Positions 15,915 through 24,369 of a DNA stretch of 64,000 bases are shown here, one piece after another. This stretch comes from Opitutaceae bacterium. Its GTDB lineage: Bacteria; Verrucomicrobiota; Verrucomicrobiia; Opitutales; Opitutaceae. The stretch spans positions 33,860 to 97,859 of the forward strand of contig JAHCAZ010000015.1 of the NCBI GenBank assembly GCA_019634615.1, in the 5' to 3' direction. Position numbers and translations under genes: made by a program. The notes under the pieces were generated by a model, which searched no databases, was not told the DNA's origin, and saw only the letters and a program-made list of their open reading frames with translations. The first letter of the stretch is position 1, and the number at the start of each line of letters is the position of its first letter.

Positions 15915-17906
15915 ATGACCCTGCAAACCCACCTCCTGGCCAAGGCCGCCAATCAAGCCCGCGGTCTCGCGATCGACGCCGTCCACGCCTGCTCCTCCGG
16001 CCACCTCGGCCTCCCGCTCGGCGCCGCCGAGATCGGCGCGGTCCTCTTCGGCCACGCCCTCGTCCACAACCCCGAGCGCCCGCGCTGGCTCAACCGCGAC
16101 CGCTTCATCCTCTCCGCCGGCCACGGCAGCATGTTCCTCTATTCGTGGCTCCACCTCAGCGGCTACGCCGTCCCGCTCGACGAGGTGAAGAAATTCCGCG
16201 TGCTCCACAGCATCACCCCGGGCCACCCCGAGTTCGGCGAGACCCCCGGCGTCGAGAGCACCACCGGCCCGCTGGGCCAGGGCATCGGCAACGCCGTCGG
16301 CATGGCCCTCGCGGGCCAGATGGCCGCCGCGCGCTTCAACACCGCGGAGCACGCGATTTTCGACTACCACGTGGTCTGCCTCGCCGGCGACGGTTGCATG
16401 CAGGAAGGCGTCGCCATGGAGGCCGTCGCGTTCGCCGGCCACCAGAAGCTCGACAACCTGATCCTCATCTACGACGCCAACGACGTCACCCTCGACGCCA
16501 TGGCGGATCGCACCCAGAGCGAGAACACCGCCGCCCGCTTCAAGGCCATCGGCTGGGACGTGCAGACGATCGACGGTCACGACCTCGCCGCCGTCCTGAA
16601 GGCCTACAACAAGGCCAAGAAATCCAAGAGCGGCAAACCGCAGCTCATCATCGCCAAGACCCAGATCGGCCGCGGCATCCCCGAGGTCGCCGGCACCGCC
16701 AAGGGCCACGGCGAGGGCGGCGCAAAGTTCTCCGCCACCGCGCGCGCCGGGCTCGGGCTTCCCGCCGACCAGCACTTCTTCGTCAGCGACGACGTCCGCG
16801 GCTACTTCGCCAACCACAAGGCCCGCCTCATCCGCGCCTGCAACAAGTGGCACAAGACCTACAAGGCGTGGCGCGAGGCCAACCCGGCCCAGGCCGCCGT
16901 GCTCGACAACGCCGGCCAGGCGCCCGTCGCCGCCGACCTGCTCGCGAAGATCCCGGCGTTCCCGGTCGACGCCAAGCTCGCCACCCGCGCCGCGGGCCGC
17001 GACGCGCTCCAGCCCGTCGCCGCCGCGCTGCCGCTCCTCATCGGCGGCAGCGCCGACCTCTACGGCTCGACGCTCAACTACATCGCCGCCGACAAGGACT
17101 TCGACCCCGCCAACCGCACCGGCCGCAACATCCGCTTCGGCATCCGCGAGCACGGCATGGCCGCCATCGCCAACGGCCTCGCCTACGACGGGCTCTTCCG
17201 TCCGTCCATCGCCACCTTCCTCGTCTTCGCCGACTACTCGCGCCCGTCCATGCGCATTGCGGCCCTCGCGAAGCTGCCGGTCGTCTATATCTATACCCAC
17301 GATTCGATCGGAGTAGGGGAGGACGGCCCGACGCATCAGCCGGTCGAGACCGTCTCCGGCCTGCGCCTGATCCCGAACCTCGATGTCATCCGTCCGGCCG
17401 ATCCCGAGGAAACCGCCGGCGCCTTCGCCGCCGCCCTCGAGCGCACCGACGGCCCCACGCTCCTGGCCCTCACGCGCCAGGCCGTGCCCGTGCTCAACGA
17501 CATCCCGGTCGAGCAGCGGCGCCAGGGCGTCCTCCGCGGCGGCTACATTGCCGTCAAGGAAACCGCCCCGCTCACCCACATCCTCCTCGCCGCCGGCAGC
17601 GAACTGCAGCTCGCCCTCTCCGCGGCCAAGGAACTGGGCGCCGGCGTCCGCGTCGTTTCCCTGCCGTCCTTCTCCCGCTTCGATCGCCAATCGGCCGAGT
17701 ACCGCGAGAGCGTCTTGCCGTCGTCCTGCCGCGCCCGCGTCGCCGTCGAGGCCGGCGTCACCGGCCTCTGGTGCAAGTACACCGGACTCGACGGCAAAGT
17801 GGTCGGCGTGGACCGCTTCGGCCTCAGCGCACCCGCGCCCCAGGTCTACCAAGAGCTGGGCGTAACGGCGGCGGCGGTGGTGGCGGCGGCCCGCTCGCTG
17901 ACCTGA
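15915..17906 (+). CDS. tkt: transketolase
   Basis: 663 residues, the full bacterial length. Thiamine diphosphate and substrate motifs appear in order: [36 protein letters not shown] (ThDP/metal motif), [16 protein letters not shown] with the catalytic Glu, and [14 protein letters not shown]. It transfers two-carbon ketol units in the pentose phosphate pathway. The ATG at 15915 is the start that gives the normal N-terminus ([16 protein letters not shown]). The gene stands alone between the palindrome and the MarR operon; a poly-T stretch just after its stop may assist termination. Confidence 0.97.
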   Translation: MTLQTHLLAKAANQARGLAIDAVHACSSGHLGLPLGAAEIGAVLFGHALVHNPERPRWLNRDRFILSAGHGSMFLYSWLHLSGYAVPLDEVKKFRVLHSITPGHPEFGETPGVESTTGPLGQGIGNAVGMALAGQMAAARFNTAEHAIFDYHVVCLAGDGCMQEGVAMEAVAFAGHQKLDNLILIYDANDVTLDAMADRTQSENTAARFKAIGWDVQTIDGHDLAAVLKAYNKAKKSKSGKPQLIIAKTQIGRGIPEVAGTAKGHGEGGAKFSATARAGLGLPADQHFFVSDDVRGYFANHKARLIRACNKWHKTYKAWREANPAQAAVLDNAGQAPVAADLLAKIPAFPVDAKLATRAAGRDALQPVAAALPLLIGGSADLYGSTLNYIAADKDFDPANRTGRNIRFGIREHGMAAIANGLAYDGLFRPSIATFLVFADYSRPSMRIAALAKLPVVYIYTHDSIGVGEDGPTHQPVETVSGLRLIPNLDVIRPADPEETAGAFAAALERTDGPTLLALTRQAVPVLNDIPVEQRRQGVLRGGYIAVKETAPLTHILLAAGSELQLALSAAKELGAGVRVVSLPSFSRFDRQSAEYRESVLPSSCRARVAVEAGVTGLWCKYTGLDGKVVGVDRFGLSAPAPQVYQELGVTAAAVVAAARSLT

Positions 17907-17944
17907 TTTTTTTCGGGTTTTTCTGCACACCGGGCTTGCGTTAG

Positions 17945-17980
17945 TAGTTAGCATCCTAACTATCAGCTTCCTGATAGTTA
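17945..17980. promoter_or_regulatory. two overlapping palindromic operators before the marR gene
   Basis: TAGTTAG-CATC-CTAACTA (17945-17962) overlaps TAACTATCAG-CTTC-CTGATAGTTA (17957-17980). Both are perfect, with 7- and 10-bp arms and 4-base spacers, and both lie directly upstream of the ATG at 17983. They share the ACTA/TAGT half-site core. This AT-rich stretch stands out from the GC-rich surroundings. Position suggests autoregulation by the MarR protein and control of the efflux operon. Confidence 0.8.
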
Positions 17981-17982
17981 TC

Positions 17983-18567
17983 ATGCCGGACCATTCCATG
18001 CCATATCTCCTCCTCAAGGACCTCCCGCGCTACGAGTGCCTGCTCGAGGCGGCGCGCGAATTCCCCGACCTCGATCCGTCGGCGGCGGAGGCGTTCCTGC
18101 AGCTCCTGCGGGCGAGCGACGAGGCCTATGGCTTGAACGCGCGGAACATGGCCGCCCACGGCATCTCCGCCGGGCGTTTCAGCGTGCTGATGCTCCTCTG
18201 GCGGGGCGACCGCACGCGGTGCGCCGCCGGGCCGGCGGCGGGCGATTGCGGGCCGCGCACCCCGGCGAGCCTGGCGGATGCCTGCGGGGTCACGCGGGCC
18301 ACGATGACCGGCCTGATCGACACCCTTGAGCGCGACGGTTTCGTCAAGCGCGAGCCCGACCCGGCCGATCGGCGGATGATGACCGTGCAGCTGACCCCCA
18401 AGGCCGAGGAGTTCCTGCGCCGCTACCTCCCGACCCATTTCCGGATCACGTCGGCCATCATGAGCGTCCTTTCGGAGACCGAGCGTAAGACTTTCGTGCG
18501 GTTGCTCGTCAAGGTACAGCAGCAGGCCGCGACGCTGGCGGCCGCATCCCGGCCGGCCCCGTCCTGA
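17983..18567 (+). CDS. MarR-family repressor of the efflux operon
   Basis: 194 residues, with a winged helix in the middle (TPASLADACGVTRATMTGLIDTLERDG) and the wing KREPDPADRRMMTVQLTPKAEE, typical of MarR. A Cys/Gly-rich insertion (RTRCAAGPAAGDCGP) before the recognition region is unusual. Such proteins release DNA on binding phenolic or drug-like ligands. It is followed 37 bases later by the three genes of an RND efflux pump and preceded by two palindromic operators, so it very likely controls the whole set. No Shine-Dalgarno sequence fits before 17983; ATG 17998 is an alternative start. Confidence 0.9.
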   Translation: MPDHSMPYLLLKDLPRYECLLEAAREFPDLDPSAAEAFLQLLRASDEAYGLNARNMAAHGISAGRFSVLMLLWRGDRTRCAAGPAAGDCGPRTPASLADACGVTRATMTGLIDTLERDGFVKREPDPADRRMMTVQLTPKAEEFLRRYLPTHFRITSAIMSVLSETERKTFVRLLVKVQQQAATLAAASRPAPS

Positions 18568-18604
18568 AACTTTTCTCCTCCATCCCGATTCTCACCACCA
18601 CACC

Positions 18605-19723
18605 ATGTTCAAGAAAATCATCATCACTGCCGGCGGGCTCCTCCTGATCGTCGGCCTGCTTGGCGGAATCAAGGGCATGCAGATCGCAGCCCTCATTGCC
18701 TCCGGGGCCAATGCCTCGATGCCCCCTGAAGTCGTCACCACCATTGCGGTGACCGAGGATCGCTGGGAACCCACCCTCAAGGCCGTGGGTTCGCTCACCG
18801 CCGTGCAGGGCGTGACCGTCGCCGCCGAGTCCCCCGGCAAGGTCGTCGGCATCCACTTCGAACCCGGCGCCACCGTGCAGGCCGGCGATCTTCTGCTTCA
18901 GCAGGACACCTCGATCGAGGAGGCGATGCTCCGCTCCGCCGAGGCCAGCATGGCCCTCGCCAAGGTGAACCTTGCCCGCGCCCAGGAACTCATCGGCAAG
19001 GCCACCATCGCCCAGTCGGAACTCGACGCCGCCGACGCCCAGTTCAAGCAGGCGCAGGCCCAGGCCGACAACGTGCGGGCCACCATCGCCAAGAAGACGA
19101 TCCGTGCGCCGTTCTCCGGCCGCTTGGGCATCCGCCTCGTCAATCTCGGCCAGACGCTCAAGGAGGGCGAGGCCATCGTCTCCCTGCAGACGCTCGACCC
19201 CATCTTCATCAACTTCACCCTGCCGCAGCAGGAACTCGCCCGCCTCAATCTCGACCTCACGGTGCGCGTCACCAGCGATGCCGCTCCGGGCCAGACCTTC
19301 GAGGGCAAGATCACCGCGATCAACCCCGACGTCGACGCCGCCACGCGCAACGTCCGCGTCCAGGCCACCCTCGCCAACCCGTCCGCCGTCCTGCGGCCGG
19401 GCATGTTCGCCAGCGTGGCCGTGGTGCTGCCGACCAACGATTCCGTGCTCATCATCCCGGCGACGGCGGTCCTCTACGCGCCCTACGGCGACTCCGTCTT
19501 CGTCGTCGAGGACGCCAAGGAGGGCGGCGGCAAGGTTGTGCGCCAGCAGTTCGTCCGCCTCGGCGTCACCCGCGGCGACTTCGTCGCGGTCAAGTCGGGC
19601 CTCAAGGCCGGCGAGACCGTCGTGACCACCGGCGTCTTCAAGCTGCGCAACGGCGCGGCCGTCGCCGTCGACAACGCGCTGTCACCCGAGTTCAAGCTCG
19701 ATCCCAAGCCGAACGATTCCTGA
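18605..19723 (+). CDS. RND efflux periplasmic adaptor subunit
   Basis: 372 residues of the membrane fusion protein (AcrA/MexE/HlyD) family. An uncleaved-looking N-terminal hydrophobic segment (about 4-22) is followed by a lipoyl half-motif (SPGKVVGIHFEPGATVQAG), an alpha-hairpin (about 100-155), the second lipoyl part (TIRAPFSGRLGIRLVNLGQ), a beta-barrel and a membrane-proximal domain. There is no lipobox. It links the inner-membrane pump to TolC. It is the second gene of the MarR-controlled operon. Confidence 0.94.
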   Translation: MFKKIIITAGGLLLIVGLLGGIKGMQIAALIASGANASMPPEVVTTIAVTEDRWEPTLKAVGSLTAVQGVTVAAESPGKVVGIHFEPGATVQAGDLLLQQDTSIEEAMLRSAEASMALAKVNLARAQELIGKATIAQSELDAADAQFKQAQAQADNVRATIAKKTIRAPFSGRLGIRLVNLGQTLKEGEAIVSLQTLDPIFINFTLPQQELARLNLDLTVRVTSDAAPGQTFEGKITAINPDVDAATRNVRVQATLANPSAVLRPGMFASVAVVLPTNDSVLIIPATAVLYAPYGDSVFVVEDAKEGGGKVVRQQFVRLGVTRGDFVAVKSGLKAGETVVTTGVFKLRNGAAVAVDNALSPEFKLDPKPNDS

Positions 19724-19799
19724 GGGCCGCCACCACACCCACGCCCGTTTCCCGGCCGCGCGTCCCCGCGTGGCGCAGGCCGGCAAGCGACCCCCACCC

Positions 19800-22700
19800 A
19801 TGAAATTTACCGACATCTTCATCCGCCGGCCGGTGCTGGCGATCGTGGTCAACCTCGTGATCATCATCGCCGGCTTCCAGGCCATGCGCACGCTCAACGT
19901 GCGCCAGTATCCCCGCAGCGAAAACGCCTCCGTCACCGTCACCACGGTGTACGTCGGCGCCAGCGCCGAGCTCGTCCGCGGCTTCATCACCACGCCCCTC
20001 GAGCGCGCCATCGCGGCGGCCGACGGCATCGACTACATCCAGTCGCAGAGCAGCCAGGGCATCTCGACCATCACCGCCCGCCTCAAGCTCAACTACGACG
20101 CCACCAAGGCCCTGGCCGAGATCGGCTCCAAGGTCGACCAGGTCCGCGGCGAGCTCCCGCCCGAGGCTGAGGTCCCGGTCATCAACATCGAGTCGGCCGA
20201 CAGCCGTTTCGCCTCGGCGTACCTGAGCTTCAACTCCGACGTCCTCGAGCAGAACGAGATCACCGACTACCTCGTCCGTGCCATCCAGCCGCGCCTCTCC
20301 GCCGTGACGGGCGTGCAGCGTGCCGACATCCTCGGCGCGCGCACCTTCGCCATGCGCGCGTGGCTCAAGCCCGAGCGCATGGCCGCGCTCAACATCAGCC
20401 CGGTCCAGGTGCGCACCGCCCTCGCGGCGAACAACTACCTCGCCGCCGTCGGCAGCACCAAGGGCGCCCTGATCCAGGTCAACCTCACGGCCAACACCGA
20501 TCTGCGCTCGGTCGACGAGTTCAAGCAGCTCGTCATCCGCGAGCAGAACGACAGCGTCGTGCGCCTCGGTGACATCGCCGACGTCGTGCTCGGGGCCGAG
20601 GACTACAGCGCCGACGTGCGCTTCTCCGGCCAGACCGCCGTCTTCATGGGCATCTGGGCCCTGCCGAACGCCAACTCGATCGACGTCATCAAGGCCGTCC
20701 GCGTCGAGATGGAGCAGATCCAGAAGGAGCTGCCCACCGGCATGCAGGCGATCGTCGCCTACGACGCCACGAACTACATCAACAACGCCATCAACGAGGT
20801 CGTCCACACGCTCGTCGACACGCTGATCATCGTGGTGATCATCATCTTCCTCTTCCTGGGCACCTTCCGGTCCGTGCTGGTCCCGGTGATCGCCATCCCG
20901 CTCTCGCTCATCGGCGCCATCTTCCTGATGCAGCTCTTCGGGTTCACGATCAACCTGCTCACGCTGCTCGCCATCGTGCTCTCGGTCGGTCTCGTCGTCG
21001 ACGACGCCATCGTCGTCGTCGAGAACGTCGAGCGCCACCTGCGCAACGGCGAGTCGCCCCTGGATGCCGCCATCCTCGGCGCCCGCGAACTGGTCGGCCC
21101 GATCATCGCGATGACCATCACCCTCGCGGCGGTGTACGCCCCGATCGGCCTGCAGGGCGGCCTCACCGGCTCGTTGTTCCGCGAGTTCGCGTTCACCCTC
21201 GCCGGCGCCGTCACGATCTCCGGCATCGTCGCCCTGACGCTCTCCCCGATGATGTCGTCGCGCCTCCTGCGCGCCTCCGACGAGGAGCACGGCTTCGCGG
21301 GTATGATCAACCGCCACTTCGAGAAGCTGAAGGCCTTCTACGGCCGCCTCCTCGACATCGCCCTGGCCAACCGCCGTTACGTCTACGCCGTCTGGATCAC
21401 GCTCGGCGTGCTCGGTTACGCGATGATCACCCAGTCGTCGGGCGAACTCGCGCCGACGGAGGACCAGGGCATCATCTTCGGCATCGTCGACGCCTCGGCC
21501 AACGCGACGCTCGACCAGACCGCGAAGTTCACCGCCGCCGCCAACGAGGCGCTCCAGACCATTCCGGAGAAGAACTTCATGTTCCAGATCACCTTCGCCA
21601 ACCAGGGCTTCGGCGGCCTCGTGCTCCAGCCCTGGGAGAAGCGCGAGCGGACGGTCTTCGAGATCATGCCGGAGGCGCAGGCCAAGCTGGCCGCGATCCC
21701 CGGCATCCAGATGTTCCCGGTCACGCCCCCGGCGCTGCCCGGCGGCGGCGATTTCCCGGTCGAGTTCGTCATCGCCTCCACGGCCGACACGGAGCAGATC
21801 CTCAAGTTCGCCCACCAGATCCAGGAAGCGGCGATGAAGAGCGGCAAGTTCTACTTCCCGCCGATCATCGACGTGAAGATCGACCAGCCCGAGGCCGAGC
21901 TCATCATCGACCGCGAGAAGGTCGCCAACATGGGCCTCAACCTCCAGCAGGTCGGCGCCGACGTGGCCTCCGCCCTCGGCGGCAACTACGTCAACCGCTT
22001 CAGCATCGCCGGCCGCAGCTACAAGGTCATCCCGCAGGTCAAGCGCGTGGACCGGCTCAACCCGGACCAGCTCACCGACATCTACGTCACCGGCCCGGGC
22101 GGCCAGCTCGTGCCGCTGAGCACCTTCGCCACGATCGAGACCAAGGTCGTGCCGCGCTCCCTCAACCGCTTCCAGCAGCTCAACGCGGTCAAGATCTCCG
22201 GCGTCGCCGGCCTCCCGCTCGACCAGGCCCTGCGCCTGCTCGAGGACGAGGCGGCCAAGGTCCTGCCCAAGGGCTACGTCATCGACTACACCGGCGAGTC
22301 GCGCCAGCTCCGCATCGAGGGCGGCACGGCCAAGTTCTGGACCACGATGGGCCTCGCCACGATCCTCATCTTCCTCGTGCTCGCGGCCCAGTTCAACAGC
22401 TTCCGCGACCCGATGGTGATCCTCCTCGGCTCCGTGCCGCTGGCGATCTTCGGCGCCTCCGTCTTCATGTTCCTGAAGATGCCGGCCCCGAACGTGCCGT
22501 TCTTCACCGACGGCTGGACGACCACGTTCAACATCTACTCACAGGTGGGCCTGGTCACGCTCGTCGGCCTGATCGCCAAGAACGGCATCCTCATCGTCGA
22601 GTTCGCCAACCAGCGCCAGCTGGCCGGCGCCTCGAAATACGATGCCGTGCACGACGCCGCCCTGACGCGCCTGCGCCCCATCCTCATGACCACCGCGGCC

Positions 22701-22919
22701 ACCGTCGCCGGCCACTTCCCGCTGACCCTCGTCACGGGCGCCGGCGCCGCGGCCCGCAATTCCATCGGCCTCACCCTCGTCGGCGGCATGACCATCGGCA
22801 CCGCGTTTACGCTTTTCGTGGTCCCGGCCCTGTACATGCTGATTGCCAAGGAACACCAGGCCGAAGACCGCGCGGCGGCCACCGCCCCCGTGCCGGTCCC
22901 GGCCCCGGTCGCCAAATGA
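19800..22919 (+). CDS. RND multidrug efflux permease (AcrB/MexF type)
   Basis: 1039 residues with twelve expected TM helices and two large periplasmic loops. It begins MKFTDIFIRRPVLAIV, the usual HAE1-family start. The TM4 proton-relay motif VGLVVDDAIVVVENVERH lies near residue 400, and the C-terminal repeat holds GLIAKNGILIVEFAN. It exports hydrophobic compounds by proton antiport together with the adaptor and the TolC-like protein on either side. The ATG at 19800 is chosen over an upstream in-frame codon at 19770 because family N-termini start exactly here. Confidence 0.96.
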   Translation: MKFTDIFIRRPVLAIVVNLVIIIAGFQAMRTLNVRQYPRSENASVTVTTVYVGASAELVRGFITTPLERAIAAADGIDYIQSQSSQGISTITARLKLNYDATKALAEIGSKVDQVRGELPPEAEVPVINIESADSRFASAYLSFNSDVLEQNEITDYLVRAIQPRLSAVTGVQRADILGARTFAMRAWLKPERMAALNISPVQVRTALAANNYLAAVGSTKGALIQVNLTANTDLRSVDEFKQLVIREQNDSVVRLGDIADVVLGAEDYSADVRFSGQTAVFMGIWALPNANSIDVIKAVRVEMEQIQKELPTGMQAIVAYDATNYINNAINEVVHTLVDTLIIVVIIIFLFLGTFRSVLVPVIAIPLSLIGAIFLMQLFGFTINLLTLLAIVLSVGLVVDDAIVVVENVERHLRNGESPLDAAILGARELVGPIIAMTITLAAVYAPIGLQGGLTGSLFREFAFTLAGAVTISGIVALTLSPMMSSRLLRASDEEHGFAGMINRHFEKLKAFYGRLLDIALANRRYVYAVWITLGVLGYAMITQSSGELAPTEDQGIIFGIVDASANATLDQTAKFTAAANEALQTIPEKNFMFQITFANQGFGGLVLQPWEKRERTVFEIMPEAQAKLAAIPGIQMFPVTPPALPGGGDFPVEFVIASTADTEQILKFAHQIQEAAMKSGKFYFPPIIDVKIDQPEAELIIDREKVANMGLNLQQVGADVASALGGNYVNRFSIAGRSYKVIPQVKRVDRLNPDQLTDIYVTGPGGQLVPLSTFATIETKVVPRSLNRFQQLNAVKISGVAGLPLDQALRLLEDEAAKVLPKGYVIDYTGESRQLRIEGGTAKFWTTMGLATILIFLVLAAQFNSFRDPMVILLGSVPLAIFGASVFMFLKMPAPNVPFFTDGWTTTFNIYSQVGLVTLVGLIAKNGILIVEFANQRQLAGASKYDAVHDAALTRLRPILMTTAATVAGHFPLTLVTGAGAAARNSIGLTLVGGMTIGTAFTLFVVPALYMLIAKEHQAEDRAAATAPVPVPAPVAK

Positions 22920-22935
22920 TTGTCCCGTTCGTCCT

Positions 22936-24294
22936 ATGAAATTCGTCCCAATCACCCTGTCCGCCGCCCTGATGCTGGCTGCCAGCCTTCCGCTGGCGGC
23001 CCAGACGCCGCCCTTCCAGCGCGACGGCCAGCCCGATCCCGAATTCGCGGTGCCGGAGGAGCTCAGCCTGCCCTATGCGCTCTCCTTCGCGCTCGATAAC
23101 AACTACGCCATCCGCCAGGCCCAGGAACGCATCCGGGAGCAGGAAGGCATCATCCTCGAGGTCCGCTCGGCGCAGATCCCGAACCTCAGCGCCAGCGCCG
23201 ACTACACCCGCAACGCCAAGGACGTCTCATCGTCCATGCCCGCCCAGACCCGCGACTGGGGCTTCTCGGTGCAGGCCACCCAGGTGCTCTTCGCCGGCGG
23301 CGGGGTCTCCGCCGGGGTCAAGGGCTCCAAGCTCGCCCGCGAGGCCGCCGCCCTCGAGCTCCAGGGCGTGATCAACGAGCAGCTGCTGCTCGTCCGCCAG
23401 CGCTTCTACTCCGTGCTGCTCGCGCAGCAGCGCATCGGCGTGCAGGAGGAGAACGTCAAGCTGCTCGAGGAGCAGCTCAAGGACGCGCGCAACCGCTTCG
23501 AGGCCGGGGCCACCTCCAATTTCGAGGTCCTCCGCGCCGAGGTCGCCCTCGCCAACGGCCGCCCGGCGCTCATCACCGCCCGCAATACCTACCGCGTGGC
23601 GATCGAGGAGCTGCGCCAGGTGCTCGGCTTCGCCAATGCCAGCGGGACCGCCGCCACCAAGGTCCCGCAGTTCGTCGGCACGCTCGACGCCGGCCCGCAG
23701 CCCGCCTACGACCTGCGCGAGGTCCTGGAGCGCGCCCGCGCCCAGCGCCCCGAACTCCAGCGCCTCGCCCGCCTCCATGACGCCGGCGAGCAGCAGGTCG
23801 TCGTCGCCCGCTCCAACTACGTTCCCCAGGTCGCCGCCTTCGGGCGCTACGACTGGGTCCGCGGCGGCCCCTCCAGCGGCTGGAGCGACCGGCGCGACGG
23901 CTGGACCGCCGGCGTGCAGGCCTCGTGGGATCTCTTCGACGGCCGCGCCACCGCCGGCCGCGTCGCCCAGGCGAAGTCCCGCCTGATGCAGACCAAGCTC
24001 GCGCTCGACGAGACCACGCTCGCCATCGACGTCGAGGTCCGCCGCGCCCATTCCGCCCTCACCGAGGCCTGGGAACTCGTCGAGGCCTCCGGCAAGGTCG
24101 TCGAGCAGGCCACCGAGGCCCTGCGCCTCGCCAATGTCCGCTACGGGGCGGGCACGGCCACCCAGCTCGACGTGCTGACCAGCCAGGTCGCGCTGACCGA
24201 CGCGCGGCTCAACCAGCTCGTCGCCTTCTTCAACCACAACGTCGCGCTCGCCGCGATGCGCAAGGCCCTCGGCGATCCCGACCCGCTGCTCTGA
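22936..24294 (+). CDS. TolC-family outer membrane efflux protein
   Basis: 452 residues with a signal peptide (MKFVPITLSAALMLAASLPLAAQ). Two OEP repeats follow, each with the long helices and the NxF...Y/VLRAEV pattern (TSNFEVLRAEVALANGR and ATQLDVLTSQVALTDARL). It would form the outer membrane channel of the pump. It begins 16 bases after the permease gene and is the last member of the pump operon proper. A GC-rich hairpin follows at 24296. Confidence 0.94.
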   Translation: MKFVPITLSAALMLAASLPLAAQTPPFQRDGQPDPEFAVPEELSLPYALSFALDNNYAIRQAQERIREQEGIILEVRSAQIPNLSASADYTRNAKDVSSSMPAQTRDWGFSVQATQVLFAGGGVSAGVKGSKLAREAAALELQGVINEQLLLVRQRFYSVLLAQQRIGVQEENVKLLEEQLKDARNRFEAGATSNFEVLRAEVALANGRPALITARNTYRVAIEELRQVLGFANASGTAATKVPQFVGTLDAGPQPAYDLREVLERARAQRPELQRLARLHDAGEQQVVVARSNYVPQVAAFGRYDWVRGGPSSGWSDRRDGWTAGVQASWDLFDGRATAGRVAQAKSRLMQTKLALDETTLAIDVEVRRAHSALTEAWELVEASGKVVEQATEALRLANVRYGAGTATQLDVLTSQVALTDARLNQLVAFFNHNVALAAMRKALGDPDPLL

Positions 24295-24295
24295 C

Positions 24296-24319
24296 CCGGC
24301 GGCGCGGGCGCGCCGCCGG
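24296..24319 (+). terminator. GC-rich hairpin after the TolC-like gene
   Basis: An 11-bp inverted repeat CCGGCGGCGCG/CGCGCCGCCGG separated by two bases, just after the TolC stop. A weak T-rich stretch (TTGTGTTT) follows. It could end the efflux transcript or only stabilise its 3' end. Confidence 0.45.
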
Positions 24320-24369
24320 TTGTGTTTGCCGCAACTCCCGCCGCCCCACGGTGTCATTGCCCAGCGCGC

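Noticed and set aside
15612..18017. An 801-codon minus-strand frame over transketolase
   Set aside because: Transketolase on the plus strand is unambiguous; the opposite frame is a composition artefact and crosses a terminator, a palindrome and an operator.
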